Part shown: positions 1 through 7,335 of the stretch, in pieces | How positions within the stretch are numbered: position 1 is the stretch's first letter | How the letters are laid out: each line of letters starts with the position of its first letter | Assembly: GCF_000214375.1 (NCBI RefSeq) | Contig: NC_015578.1 | Location: 2,046,001 to 2,110,000 of the forward strand | Reading direction: 5' to 3' | From: Treponema primitia ZAS-2 | Lineage (GTDB): Bacteria; Spirochaetota; Spirochaetia; Treponematales; Breznakiellaceae | DNA: 64,000 nucleotides | Notes under the pieces: model-generated | Told to the model about the DNA's origin: nothing | What the model saw: only the letters and a program-made list of their open reading frames with translations | The model's database searches: none | Made by a program: the position numbers and the translations under genes

Positions 1-1047
1 AAATGGTCCACCCTCAAAATCAAGCCATTCCATTGCTTCCTCCTGTGTGTCTATCTGGTCGGCGTAGATTACCGGGCGCTCCGTACCGCCATCCTTAATC
101 CGGTACTGCGCTTCGTACCCCGTATTCTGAATATCCCGCAACACCGTAGAGCGGAAAGGATACATCGGCGTAAGGTCCGTATCATACAAAACCGGGGGAT
201 CGTCATACCGCCATATCTCCTGTTTTTCCAAAGCAACCGGAATATTGATTTTAAGCCGTACCGTATTCCGGTACAGTTCCGCCCGTGCTGTTTCCCGCAG
301 ATAAAAGATATGCTCCCCGGAAAAGGTGTAAGAGCAGTCGTCAACATTTTCAGTTTCTTGTTGGTAGGGCGAATGGGCAAAAACCAACGGTTTTTCCGGC
401 GCACATTCCAAATGCGCCCGGAAGGTTTTTGCCAATTCAGAAAGTTCAGTCCAAATATTTTTAGTCAGCTTCACATAGGGCAAAATAATAGGGATAGTGG
501 CGCAGTCTATATCTCCGCTTTCAATTCCCGCCCGTTTCGTAATCAAATGTACCAGCGATTTTTCCGGCTGTGTTTTATCGCAAATAACCGAGTAGGTGAA
601 TACTGCCGGATGCGTCCAATCCCGGCTATTTTCCGTTTTCCGCAGCAATGCCGAGCGATCATGTAAACCAAGCCGGACATACCGTTTACGCCCCGGCCCT
701 CGGATGTCCTGAAAACCGTTATCGTCAACATACAGGACAAAGCGTTGAAACCAGGGCAGCCCTTCCCCAAGAGAAAAACTAATCCGTACCTCCCGACCCG
801 CTCCTCTCCCGCCGTTCCCTCCGCAAGCGTAGGTTCCGTAGGTGTTATCCAGTAACACTTCCCCCCGTGCCGTAGTCCCCCCGGACACTTCCTTTAGGCC
901 GTAAAATGAGGCTTCAATAATGTCCTGTTCAAAAACACTTTCATAAAAACCAGTACCCGACCAATCAAGGCTAATCCCCAGCCGTACCGGGCTATCTCCC
1001 TTTTCTATGGCTTCAAGCAGGGCGTTATCAATATCATAAAATTTCAT
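1..1047 (-). CDS. Phage-like structural protein (3' end outside window)
   Basis: The frame is open from an ATG at 1045-1047 for 349 codons down to base 1, so the stop lies beyond the left edge. I do not recognise the family. It has no signal peptide or membrane segment, and a Gly-rich stretch lies near residues 60-75. Its ATG overlaps the stop of the upstream gene as ATGA, and the next two junctions upstream do the same, so four genes form one coupled minus-strand unit. Because the first of these resembles a head-tail connector, a tail or baseplate role is plausible, but that is inference from context only. Confidence 0.6.
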   Translation of the reverse strand, partial: MKFYDIDNALLEAIEKGDSPVRLGISLDWSGTGFYESVFEQDIIEASFYGLKEVSGGTTARGEVLLDNTYGTYACGGNGGRGAGREVRISFSLGEGLPWFQRFVLYVDDNGFQDIRGPGRKRYVRLGLHDRSALLRKTENSRDWTHPAVFTYSVICDKTQPEKSLVHLITKRAGIESGDIDCATIPIILPYVKLTKNIWTELSELAKTFRAHLECAPEKPLVFAHSPYQQETENVDDCSYTFSGEHIFYLRETARAELYRNTVRLKINIPVALEKQEIWRYDDPPVLYDTDLTPMYPFRSTVLRDIQNTGYEAQYRIKDGGTERPVIYADQIDTQEEAMEWLDFEGGPF

Positions 1048-1907
1048 TCGATTACTTCCTCACTGTTAGTAAATACGTCAGCGGAAAAATCCCCCGCAAC
1101 GTAATAACGCAGGGGACCGATAACCGTATCTCCGGCGTTTATCGCCGTTTCATCAGCCATCAGCACAAGCCGGGAAAGGGTAAGCCGGAAGGCTCCGTAC
1201 AAGCGGTAGTCATAGTGGTCATGCAGTAGTTGTGCGGTAATTTCCAAAGTCTCAATAATCGGCGGGATCTCCATTGCGGTATTCATAGTCCGGTGTATCC
1301 GTACTTCCGTTTGTGTCCCGCCATCCTTCCGGGTAGAGATAGTCAGCCCATAGATATTTTTATATTCCGTTCCGTTGATCCGGTACTTAACCCCATCCTC
1401 TTTGAAGCGTTCTCCGCTATACACCGCCGCCTTTTCCGGGTAGGGATATGAAACCGGGGGAAAGTTTCCGGTTATATCCAATTTCAGTTTTACCGCTTCA
1501 CCTCGCATAATCCGCAGTTCAAAATCCCTCACCCGGCACCCTTCATAGAGCGTCCGCACCGTCCCCCGGTCCTGTATCAAATCAAAGTGCAGTCCGCTTT
1601 CCATAGCCGAAAGGTTTACCCTATGGCGGTATAAAACCCGTGTCCCGCTTACAAATGCCGGAAGCCCCGACCGTCCCAGGGCCAGCACAAAAAGCAAAGG
1701 GGCGCTCTCGATGGAAAGGGGCGTAACCACGCAGCCCGTAACTCCCCGGCTCACACGAATAGCCCCGCAGTTCCCGGCCCCTTCAATAGTCGCTTCTTCC
1801 TTCAAAACCGATACCGCTTCCCTAATCGTTTCTTCGGAATAAGGCAGTCCCATTTCCCGGTACTGTGTTTTCAAGGTGATACAGCAATCCCGGCCCTGTA
1901 CGTTCAT
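1044..1907 (-). CDS. Phage-like tail/structural protein, unknown family
   Basis: 287 residues, soluble, mixed alpha/beta, with no signal peptide or membrane segment and no catalytic motif that I can see. Start ATG 1905-1907 overlaps the stop of the preceding gene (ATGA) and its own stop overlaps the next start, which indicates translational coupling within a phage-type operon. The position after a connector-like gene and a 145-residue gene matches the order connector - completion protein - tail protein in many tailed phages. That is general knowledge of phage gene order, not a motif match. Function not established. Confidence 0.5.
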   Translation of the reverse strand: MNVQGRDCCITLKTQYREMGLPYSEETIREAVSVLKEEATIEGAGNCGAIRVSRGVTGCVVTPLSIESAPLLFVLALGRSGLPAFVSGTRVLYRHRVNLSAMESGLHFDLIQDRGTVRTLYEGCRVRDFELRIMRGEAVKLKLDITGNFPPVSYPYPEKAAVYSGERFKEDGVKYRINGTEYKNIYGLTISTRKDGGTQTEVRIHRTMNTAMEIPPIIETLEITAQLLHDHYDYRLYGAFRLTLSRLVLMADETAINAGDTVIGPLRYYVAGDFSADVFTNSEEVIE

Positions 1908-2341
1908 ACCGTCATCCCCTCAACTGTAAGCCGCAGGGTAAAGACCGCCTCCCAGCCTTCGCCGTTAAAAGCCGTTTTCGGCGGGACGTATTTCTTCCCC
2001 GTCAAAACCGCCCTGTCCGTCACGCCCCCCAGGGTCGGATCTTCCGCAAGGGCCGTACCAATCGCCGCAGCATAAGCGTAGGCATCCCGTTCACTGTCAG
2101 CCGTTTCCGGGATGGTCAGCCGAATAGTCAGGGTATAAGCGTCAATTTGTACTATCCGTTCCTTCTCCGGCCGTTCACATTCGTAAAGCCGCAGAACAGG
2201 CGCAATAGTCCCAACACCCGCAGGGGCGTTAAACTCAATAGGCGCAATCCTAAATTCATATTTTTGTAAAAGTTCATTGACCCGCCCGGTCAGAAGTTTC
2301 TCAAAAGCGGTAAGTATTTTTTGTTCAATGAAGTCGCTCAT
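1904..2341 (-). CDS. Small phage-like head-tail completion or tail terminator candidate
   Basis: 145 residues starting at ATG 2339-2341, overlapping the upstream stop by ATGA. The N-terminus (ILTAFEKLLTGRVNELLQKYEFRI) is helical and the rest is beta-rich, as is common in small head-tail joining or tail-completion proteins. A conserved motif cannot be identified by eye. Its place between a connector-like protein and a larger structural protein supports the call. It could equally be another virion or tailocin component. Confidence 0.45.
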   Translation of the reverse strand: MSDFIEQKILTAFEKLLTGRVNELLQKYEFRIAPIEFNAPAGVGTIAPVLRLYECERPEKERIVQIDAYTLTIRLTIPETADSERDAYAYAAAIGTALAEDPTLGGVTDRAVLTGKKYVPPKTAFNGEGWEAVFTLRLTVEGMTV

Positions 2342-2946
2342 ATAAGCCTTCTCCGATATGGCTCTAAAAGCGCCTTAACATTCTCCGGCATAGACGGTTC
2401 CAAATGCTCCCCATCGGCTTTCAGGCCGCTTTGCCCCCGTACCGCCCCGGTCATGCCGATACGCCGCCCCCGGTAACGACTCATGTTCCATGCCGCCAGT
2501 TCCAGACACGCCGAGGATAAATCAGCCGGAACCTCCGCTTGCCGATACCCCGCCCAATAGTAGATTTTTAGCCCCGAAATCCCCCGGACCAGTTTTAAGG
2601 TAGGAGACACCGAAAGGAAGAAAGGAATGTCGTCTAAATCCCCGCAATCCGGGACCGTATGATAAAATTCCGGCTCCACAAGTTCCGATTGCGTTAAGGG
2701 GTGGATACGGTAAACCGCCAGGATTTCCCGTACCGGGTAATCCTTCAAAGGAAACTCATACTCACCCACAAAAGTCGGGAATTCAAAACGCCGTTTTTTC
2801 AGTAACCGCCTATGGCAATATTGCTCAATGGTGTAAGTCGCCGTGATAAGGCAATACCGTGAAAGAGCGTCCTCCCGGTCATCTATGCCCAGGATCGCTT
2901 TGAAATCAGCCAGAGGGATTAAGGAATGAAGCGGTGTTTTATCCAT
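2338..2946 (-). CDS. Head-tail connector-like protein
   Basis: 203 residues from ATG 2944-2946. The frame stays open upstream to 3246, but that extension crosses a divergent promoter and the small plus-strand gene at 3061, and a promoter-like pair (TTGCAG, TACTAT) lies just upstream, so I use the shorter start. The N-terminal half (ADFKAILGIDDREDALSRYC, then TIEQYCHRR) resembles the helical head-tail connector (gp6-like) fold, in which short helices pack before a conserved 'YPVREI' type loop, here DYPVREILAVYRI. It is first in the coupled four-gene unit. No capsid, portal or terminase gene is visible upstream, so this is probably a prophage remnant or domesticated cassette. Confidence 0.5.
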   Translation of the reverse strand: MDKTPLHSLIPLADFKAILGIDDREDALSRYCLITATYTIEQYCHRRLLKKRRFEFPTFVGEYEFPLKDYPVREILAVYRIHPLTQSELVEPEFYHTVPDCGDLDDIPFFLSVSPTLKLVRGISGLKIYYWAGYRQAEVPADLSSACLELAAWNMSRYRGRRIGMTGAVRGQSGLKADGEHLEPSMPENVKALLEPYRRRLI

Positions 2947-2969
2947 AGGGACAAGATAAGTCCATACAT

Positions 2970-2997
2970 ATAGTAGAAAAATGGGACAAACCTGCAA
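2970..2997 (-). promoter_or_regulatory. Promoter candidate for phage-like operon
   Basis: On the minus strand TTGCAG (2992-2997) and TACTAT (2970-2975) are separated by 16 bases, 24 bases upstream of the ATG at 2946. A good sigma-70 match, but short motifs like this arise by chance in AT-rich DNA. Confidence 0.4.
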
Positions 2998-3013
2998 AAC
3001 AGGTAATTTTGGC

Positions 3014-3042
3014 TTGTCGGTCTCCCTAAAATCTGATATATT
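3014..3042 (+). promoter_or_regulatory. Promoter of the GNAT/partner operon
   Basis: TTGTCG (3014-3019) and TATATT (3037-3042) with a 17-base spacer. The same layout, TTGCCG-17-TATATT, precedes the paralogous gene at 4038, and both are followed by GAGGTA and ATGGCCGTCAA. The shared promoter argues that both are functional and that gene and promoter were duplicated together. Confidence 0.6.
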
Positions 3043-3060
3043 TAGACCAGAGGTAACGAA

Positions 3061-3213
3061 ATGGCCGTCAAAATTAAGCCCGTCCAGCCCACGGAGATAA
3101 AAGACAAGAAAATGGTGCGGGAAGTTATAGAACAGATCCGCAGACCTATCCCTGCCAAAGTTATCAAGCGGAACGAAAAACTGGTGGCGTTTTATAAACA
3201 GTTTGAGAAGTAG
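3061..3213 (+). CDS. 50-residue partner of GNAT protein, putative antitoxin
   Basis: Very basic and helical: starts MAVKIKPVQPTEIKDKK, ends FYKQFEK. The ribosome site is AGAGGTA, 7 bases before the ATG. The stop (3211-3213) is 3 bases before the GTG of the GNAT gene, so the two are one operon. A paralogue of the same length, with an almost identical first 30 residues, sits at 4038-4190. GNAT toxins of the TacT/AtaT type are usually preceded by a ribbon-helix-helix (DUF1778) antitoxin. This protein is shorter and does not look like that family, so if it is the antitoxin it is a different type. Inference from position only. Confidence 0.55.
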   Translation: MAVKIKPVQPTEIKDKKMVREVIEQIRRPIPAKVIKRNEKLVAFYKQFEK

Positions 3214-3216
3214 ATC

Positions 3217-3771
3217 GTGCGTATCCAATTTGGCAGGAAAGAACACAGCGATGCTTTCAAATTGGAATGCCTTACCCCTTCAATGTCCCTTGCGGATTTC
3301 TCCTGCCCTATCGAAGAATATAACGAATACTTGTATAAAGACTCCCTCCGTTCACAGAATGACCATATTGCAAAAACCTGGCTATTACGGGAACAGGCTA
3401 CCGGAAGAATAGCCGCTTATATGTCCTTGATAGCGGATGCCATTAAACTATCGGCAACGGAAAAGGAACTTCATAGCCTCAACTACCCCTTCAAGACCAT
3501 CCCCGCTATAAAGATCGCCAAACTTGCGGTCTCTCAATTATTTTCAGAAAAATACAAAGGCATAGGCTCCTTTATGATAGGCGCTGCTCTATGGAAAGCC
3601 CTGGGCTGCAATGACGATTATTGTTCCGCCCGTTTCCTCACCGTTGATGCCGACATAGAACACGATGAAGGCGTTCTGGCCTTTTACGAGAAAAACGGGT
3701 TTATCAAAAACGAAGAACTCTACAACAAAAACCGAAAGACAATCAGTATGCGGAAGGATATTTGGGTTTAG
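3217..3771 (+). CDS. GNAT acetyltransferase, TacT-like toxin candidate
   Basis: 184 residues from GTG 3217. The core IKIAKLAV (about 98-105), then KYKGIGSFMIG (about 111-121) forms the acetyl-CoA binding loop (Q/R-x-x-G-x-G/A type), and FYEKNGFI (about 155-162) is the usual C-terminal GNAT strand. The N-terminal 'DFSCPIEEYNEYLYKDSL' plus 'LAVSQLFSEKYKGIG' pattern matches the small GNAT toxins (TacT, AtaT) that acetylate the amino group of aminoacyl-tRNA and block translation. It lies 3 bases downstream of a 50-residue basic protein in one operon. A plain metabolic or ribosomal N-acetyltransferase remains possible. Confidence 0.7.
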   Translation: MRIQFGRKEHSDAFKLECLTPSMSLADFSCPIEEYNEYLYKDSLRSQNDHIAKTWLLREQATGRIAAYMSLIADAIKLSATEKELHSLNYPFKTIPAIKIAKLAVSQLFSEKYKGIGSFMIGAALWKALGCNDDYCSARFLTVDADIEHDEGVLAFYEKNGFIKNEELYNKNRKTISMRKDIWV

Positions 3772-3871
3772 AAGCAAGGCTTATCCCGTAAATAATAAAG
3801 CCATATAAAAAGCGTTAACACTGTTTGGGGTATTACGGCGAAAAGAACGAAATTAGCCTGGACAAAATAAA

Positions 3872-3953
3872 AATGAGAAAGTAAGTTCAGGATAGTGAGG
3901 CGAACCTGACCCCCGAAGCACCGTCAAAAGGGACGATATTTTCCTTTCTCATT
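3872..3953. other. 82-base structured element with perfect 10-bp end repeats
   Basis: AATGAGAAAG (3872-3881) is perfectly repeated in inverse at 3944-3953. Inside are two further small stems: TCAGG ... CCTGA at about 3886-3909, and CCGTC-AAAA-GGGACG at about 3921-3934. This gives a three-way-junction shape. It lies in the 266-base gap between the GNAT gene and the promoter of the second 50-residue gene. It could be a small RNA, a bidirectional terminator or a miniature mobile element. Confidence 0.4.
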
Positions 3954-3991
3954 GCTAATATAGGGGTATTAGGCAGGAAAAATCAAGGCTC

Positions 3992-4020
3992 TTGCCGTTT
4001 CCCCGGATTACCGCTATATT
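3992..4020 (+). promoter_or_regulatory. Promoter of second 50-residue gene
   Basis: TTGCCG (3992-3997), 17-base spacer, TATATT (4015-4020). It is homologous in layout to the promoter at 3014-3042. Confidence 0.55.
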
Positions 4021-4037
4021 CAAAAAAGAGGTAGAAC

Positions 4038-4190
4038 ATGGCCGTCAAGGTAAAAATAGTCCAACCAACCGAAATAAAAGATAAGAAAATCATCCGCGAA
4101 ATCATAGAGCAGATCCGTAAACCCATAACCCCCGAAGCCCAAAAGCGGCATAAAGAAGAAGAACGGCTAATACGGAAGTTTCTTGAGTAA
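4038..4190 (+). CDS. Orphan paralogue of the 50-residue GNAT partner
   Basis: 50 residues, starting MAVKVKIVQPTEIKDKK, the same length and charge pattern as the gene at 3061 but diverged after residue 30. The ribosome site is AAGAGGTA. No GNAT gene follows; a TetR gene starts 52 bases later behind its own promoter. An extra, unpaired antitoxin-like gene could protect the cell if the first operon is lost (anti-addiction), or be all that is left of a second toxin-antitoxin pair. Function inferred only from the paralogue. Confidence 0.55.
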   Translation: MAVKVKIVQPTEIKDKKIIREIIEQIRKPITPEAQKRHKEEERLIRKFLE

Positions 4191-4205
4191 GCTGCAAAAA
4201 AGTTC

Positions 4206-4236
4206 TTGACTATAATCGAATAATCGTTTATTATAG
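4206..4236 (+). promoter_or_regulatory. Autoregulated promoter and operator of the TetR gene
   Basis: TTGACT (4206-4211), 17-base spacer, TATTAT (4229-4234). The spacer and -10 are covered by an inverted repeat (4211-4235) whose half sites TAATAAACGA / TATAATCGA match those of the palindrome at 4843-4866 upstream of the next operon. The -10 ends 7 bases before the ATG at 4242 and there is no ribosome site, so the transcript is probably leaderless. Confidence 0.65.
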
Positions 4237-4241
4237 AAACC

Positions 4242-4808
4242 ATGAGAACAAAGGATGACTCTAAAAAGGAGGCTATTTTTGAGGCAATTATTGACTTGCT
4301 GAATGAGATAGGGTTTTCTGAAATAAGCATGTCAAAAATCGGTAAGCGGGCAGGGGTTTCGTCATCGACCCTTTATGTTTACTTTGAGAATAAGGAAGAT
4401 ATGCTTAAAAAGGTGTATCTTGAGATAAAGGGAAAACTAAGAAACACCATGATGCATGGTATTACTGATGATATTCCGATGGAGCACATTGTTGAGCGTC
4501 TTGTACGGAATGTCCTAATCTTTGTATTGGAATACAGACGGTATTATCTTTTTCTTGAACAATTCGCTAATTCGCCATTAGTGGGCCTTTGTGAAGATGA
4601 TGCGATGGAAATGTTCAGGCCCCTTAGAGCCGTTTTCGAGAAAGGAATACAGCAGGGTATATTCAAGCCGGTACCATCATCACTGTTAATCACCTATTGT
4701 TATAAACCGGTAGGCGCTGTAGGAAAAACATTGACAGAGAAAAAAGCTTTACCGGAGAAACTTATTAAACAGATTATTCAAATGAGTTGGGATGCAATAA
4801 AAGCATAA
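4242..4808 (+). CDS. TetR/AcrR family repressor
   Basis: 188 residues. The N-terminal helix-turn-helix, about residues 26-48 (ISMSKIGKRAGVSSSTLYVYF), and the following KEDML are textbook TetR. The C-terminal ligand domain is unremarkable. It is immediately upstream of, and co-oriented with, the flavodoxin/ferredoxin operon. The same palindromic operator lies in front of both transcription units, which is how TetR repressors usually control themselves and their target. The ligand cannot be inferred from sequence; the redox-type target genes suggest a quinone, aldehyde or other electrophile. Confidence 0.88.
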   Translation: MRTKDDSKKEAIFEAIIDLLNEIGFSEISMSKIGKRAGVSSSTLYVYFENKEDMLKKVYLEIKGKLRNTMMHGITDDIPMEHIVERLVRNVLIFVLEYRRYYLFLEQFANSPLVGLCEDDAMEMFRPLRAVFEKGIQQGIFKPVPSSLLITYCYKPVGAVGKTLTEKKALPEKLIKQIIQMSWDAIKA

Positions 4809-4842
4809 ACAATAGCAGGTTTAGTGTTGTTTATTATCCTAT

Positions 4843-4866
4843 AATAAACGAATGTTCGATTATTAT
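4843..4866. promoter_or_regulatory. TetR operator upstream of the redox operon
   Basis: A 24-bp palindrome: TAATAAACGAA, 2-base centre TG, TTCGATTATTA; the arms match at 10 of 11 positions. A TATAAT (4841-4846) overlaps its left edge. It lies 27 bases upstream of the ATG at 4893. Confidence 0.7.
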
Positions 4867-4892
4867 AATTAAAAGAGAGGAGAACATATAAA

Positions 4893-5714
4893 ATGAAAGG
4901 CGCTATCTTGTATTTTTCCCTTACCGGAAATACCCGTCTTGCCTGTGAATATATTAAAAATACGGTAACAGGTATTGAATTTGAACTTATCAATATCCGT
5001 GACACAAAACCAGACTTACGTGCTTTTCCTTTTATCGGTTTTGCTACCTTTGCCAGCGAATTCAAGGTTGCCCGGTTTGTAAAAAACTATATTGAAGATA
5101 TGGAAAGCTGCCAAAAGCCGGCGTTTGTATTTACAACCTATGGCCGGAATAATGGGGCTGCAACGAAAATATTGGCCGATATGGTTACCGCTAAGGGTTT
5201 TCGGGTTGTCCTGGATCACGCCTTGAATACCCCTGAAAATTATCCGCCAGTGATCCGCCGGGAGCATGGTCATATAGAGAATCCGACCCATTCGCAGATG
5301 CTTAAATTTAACCGTTTTATTACGGAATTGTCCGGTATTGCAAAAAAAATTGCAGATGGCGTGGAAGTACCGGAACGAAAAGTAAAAGCGGCTATTCATT
5401 ACGTCATGTTAAGCCAAACTTTCACCGCCCAAATGATGCAGAAAGGCATGGGGGATAAAAAGGTTGATACGGATCTCTGCCTTTGTTGCGGCAAGTGTGA
5501 AAAAACCTGTCCCTATGGATTAGTTACGATTAAGGATCTGCCCGTATTCAATGAATCAGAATGCTGCGGCTGTTTTGCCTGTTACAATCATTGTCCGGTA
5601 CAGGCGATTTATACTGATAATTACCGACAATTCGCTCATTATCCCAAGCCGATACCACAATTAGTTGAAAAACTGACGATAAAAAATGCCCCTCAAAAGG
5701 AGAATGAATTATGA
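4893..5714 (+). CDS. EFR1-type flavodoxin-ferredoxin fusion protein
   Basis: 273 residues. The N-terminus has the flavodoxin phosphate loop (YFSLTGNTRLA, about 6-16) that holds FMN. The C-terminus carries two [4Fe-4S] motifs: C-L-C-C-G-K-C-E-K-T-C-P from about residue 196, and C-C-G-C-F-A-C-Y-N-H-C-P from about 224. This is the EFR1 family layout, a small electron-transfer protein of anaerobes. The ribosome site GAGAGGAG precedes ATG 4893. The gene is first in a three-gene operon under the TetR operator, and its stop overlaps the next start (ATGA). Confidence 0.85.
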   Translation: MKGAILYFSLTGNTRLACEYIKNTVTGIEFELINIRDTKPDLRAFPFIGFATFASEFKVARFVKNYIEDMESCQKPAFVFTTYGRNNGAATKILADMVTAKGFRVVLDHALNTPENYPPVIRREHGHIENPTHSQMLKFNRFITELSGIAKKIADGVEVPERKVKAAIHYVMLSQTFTAQMMQKGMGDKKVDTDLCLCCGKCEKTCPYGLVTIKDLPVFNESECCGCFACYNHCPVQAIYTDNYRQFAHYPKPIPQLVEKLTIKNAPQKENEL

Positions 5715-6364
5715 AAAAACTATTTTATGTTGTTTTATTCGCCGTTATAGGATTTTCTATATATGCACAGGAAGTTACTATTGATATGCGGTACAACGTG
5801 CTTCGCTCAGAACCAGAGCGGGATTATTTCAAATGGTCAATAGGCAATAAACACATAGACGATGCCTATGATGTCTTAACCGGAGCAAGTAAAACACACT
5901 CAACAAGAGAATTTGACGCAGTCCGTTTTGACACATCGATAAACCGAAGATACACACTGCCAAGAGGTATCCGTCATTTAATGTTATTTCCGGTTGCTTC
6001 ACGTCAGTATACGGATAACTTTTATCTTACCGTACAGGAGGAAGGGCAAAAACTAATAATTCGTTTTATCGTTTATGGCACCGTGTATCACATACAAACA
6101 GATGACAATAAAAATATCAATATTGAAAATGCTTGTTTTATGGCAGAGAACATAACAGTAAACAACACCTTAGTCTCTGTATTAAGACCACAATATGTAA
6201 GACCAGGGGCTGACGCAAAAAATATGAATGCTATTGATTGGAATAAGATCACTCTTATTCCCGATACCGCGGTTACTAATGCAAGCCGTAAATATTCGGG
6301 GACATTAACAGCAGGTTATAATAATGGCATCTTAATTATCAAAGGCGTTTTGACACCTCGCTAA
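5711..6364 (+). CDS. Secreted protein of unknown function
   Basis: 217 residues. Residues 1-19 (MKKLFYVVLFAVIGFSIYA) form a Sec signal peptide ending in A-Q, consistent with signal peptidase I, so the protein is probably periplasmic. The rest is beta-rich with no cysteines paired in a motif. I do not recognise the family. It overlaps the EFR1 gene by 4 bases and is followed after 18 bases by an SDR gene, so all three are probably expressed together. Confidence 0.6.
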   Translation: MKKLFYVVLFAVIGFSIYAQEVTIDMRYNVLRSEPERDYFKWSIGNKHIDDAYDVLTGASKTHSTREFDAVRFDTSINRRYTLPRGIRHLMLFPVASRQYTDNFYLTVQEEGQKLIIRFIVYGTVYHIQTDDNKNINIENACFMAENITVNNTLVSVLRPQYVRPGADAKNMNAIDWNKITLIPDTAVTNASRKYSGTLTAGYNNGILIIKGVLTPR

Positions 6365-6382
6365 TAAAACGGAGGAAAAAGC

Positions 6383-7180
6383 ATGAGTAAAGTATGGTTT
6401 ATCACTGGTACATCCAGTGGTTTTGGGTTCGCATTTGTAAAGGCCGCCCTTGAACAGGGAGATAATGTCATAGCCGTTTCCAGAAATACGCATCCCTTGT
6501 CCATATTGCAGGAAAAATATGGCAACCGCCTACTGGTGGAGAAATTGGATGTTACAAACCGAAAAAAAGTATTTGATGTTGTAAACAGGGCAAAGAATCA
6601 TTTTGGAAAATTGGATATTGTGCTGTCCAATGCAGGGTATCTCCATTTCGGACCTGTTGAAGAATTGACGGAACAAGAGCTTCGTAACCAGATGGAGACC
6701 AATTTCTTTGGTTCGGTCAATGTTATTCAGGCAGTCTTGCCAATTTTACGCGAGCAGGGAGCCGGACATATCCTGCAAGTAACTTCGGTAGGCGGAGTTG
6801 TGGCATCTTCTTTCGTGAGCGCCTATCATGCGTCCAAGTATGCGCTTGAAGGTTTTTTGACGGCTATGGCGGCAGAAGTCGAGAAATTCGGTATAAAAAC
6901 AACCATGATAGAGCCTGGCTCATTCGGGACGAACCTTGTTGGTACATCATCAGTAACAGAAATCCGCTTACCCGCTTACAAAGAAGATTTTGAATTATTC
7001 CTTGAGAACAGTAATAATCATATCGGTGAACCTCCTAATAACGCCGCAAAAATTATAATGCGGGTTGTTCAATCGAGAAATCCACCCCGTCATCTGTTAA
7101 TTGGAAAAGATATTACCGCCATCGTTAAACAGGTATATGAACAAAAACTGGCAGTATGGTCTGAATGGGAAAATGCATAA
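6383..7180 (+). CDS. Short-chain dehydrogenase/reductase (SDR)
   Basis: 265 residues, a classical SDR. The TGTSSGFGFAF dinucleotide loop (about 8-18), NAG in SNAGYLHFG, and the catalytic Ser135, Tyr148 and Lys152 (YHASK) are all present. It carries out NAD(P)-dependent reduction of a carbonyl, substrate unknown. The ribosome site GGAGG is 10 bases before ATG 6383. Last gene of the TetR-controlled operon; together with the flavodoxin/ferredoxin protein it suggests a response to a reactive carbonyl or quinone (inference). Confidence 0.88.
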   Translation: MSKVWFITGTSSGFGFAFVKAALEQGDNVIAVSRNTHPLSILQEKYGNRLLVEKLDVTNRKKVFDVVNRAKNHFGKLDIVLSNAGYLHFGPVEELTEQELRNQMETNFFGSVNVIQAVLPILREQGAGHILQVTSVGGVVASSFVSAYHASKYALEGFLTAMAAEVEKFGIKTTMIEPGSFGTNLVGTSSVTEIRLPAYKEDFELFLENSNNHIGEPPNNAAKIIMRVVQSRNPPRHLLIGKDITAIVKQVYEQKLAVWSEWENA

Positions 7181-7205
7181 ATAACATTTTCAATGAAGGG
7201 ATATT

Positions 7206-7220
7206 AAACTCAAAGTGAGT
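7206..7220. promoter_or_regulatory. Small inverted repeat, operator-like
   Basis: AACTC-aaagt-GAGTT lies just upstream of the interrupted reading frame at 7230. Short; its meaning is uncertain. Confidence 0.25.
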
Positions 7221-7229
7221 TAAAAGGAA

Positions 7230-7304
7230 ATGGCACATTCGGAAATCAGTTTAGATCTACAGAAAGCTATACTCAAGACCGCCCTCGATAAAGCGGATTT
7301 AATC
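7230..7304 (+). pseudogene. 5' fragment of a gene cut by the IS element
   Basis: A frame opens at ATG 7230 with GG in AAAAGGAA just before it and runs MAHSEISLDLQKAILKTALD, then KADLIE, into the left end of the IS at 7305, ending at a stop supplied by the IS. The piece is coding-like (helical, charged), but too short to identify. The remainder is not found to the right of the IS, so it was deleted or is elsewhere. Confidence 0.4.
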
Positions 7305-7335
7305 GAACTTGTAATTTTTTTAGTGTAAACGGTAA

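Noticed and set aside
2947-3246. N-terminal extension of the connector-like protein
   Set aside because: It would run over the divergent promoter and the 50-residue gene, and its translation has no coding character.
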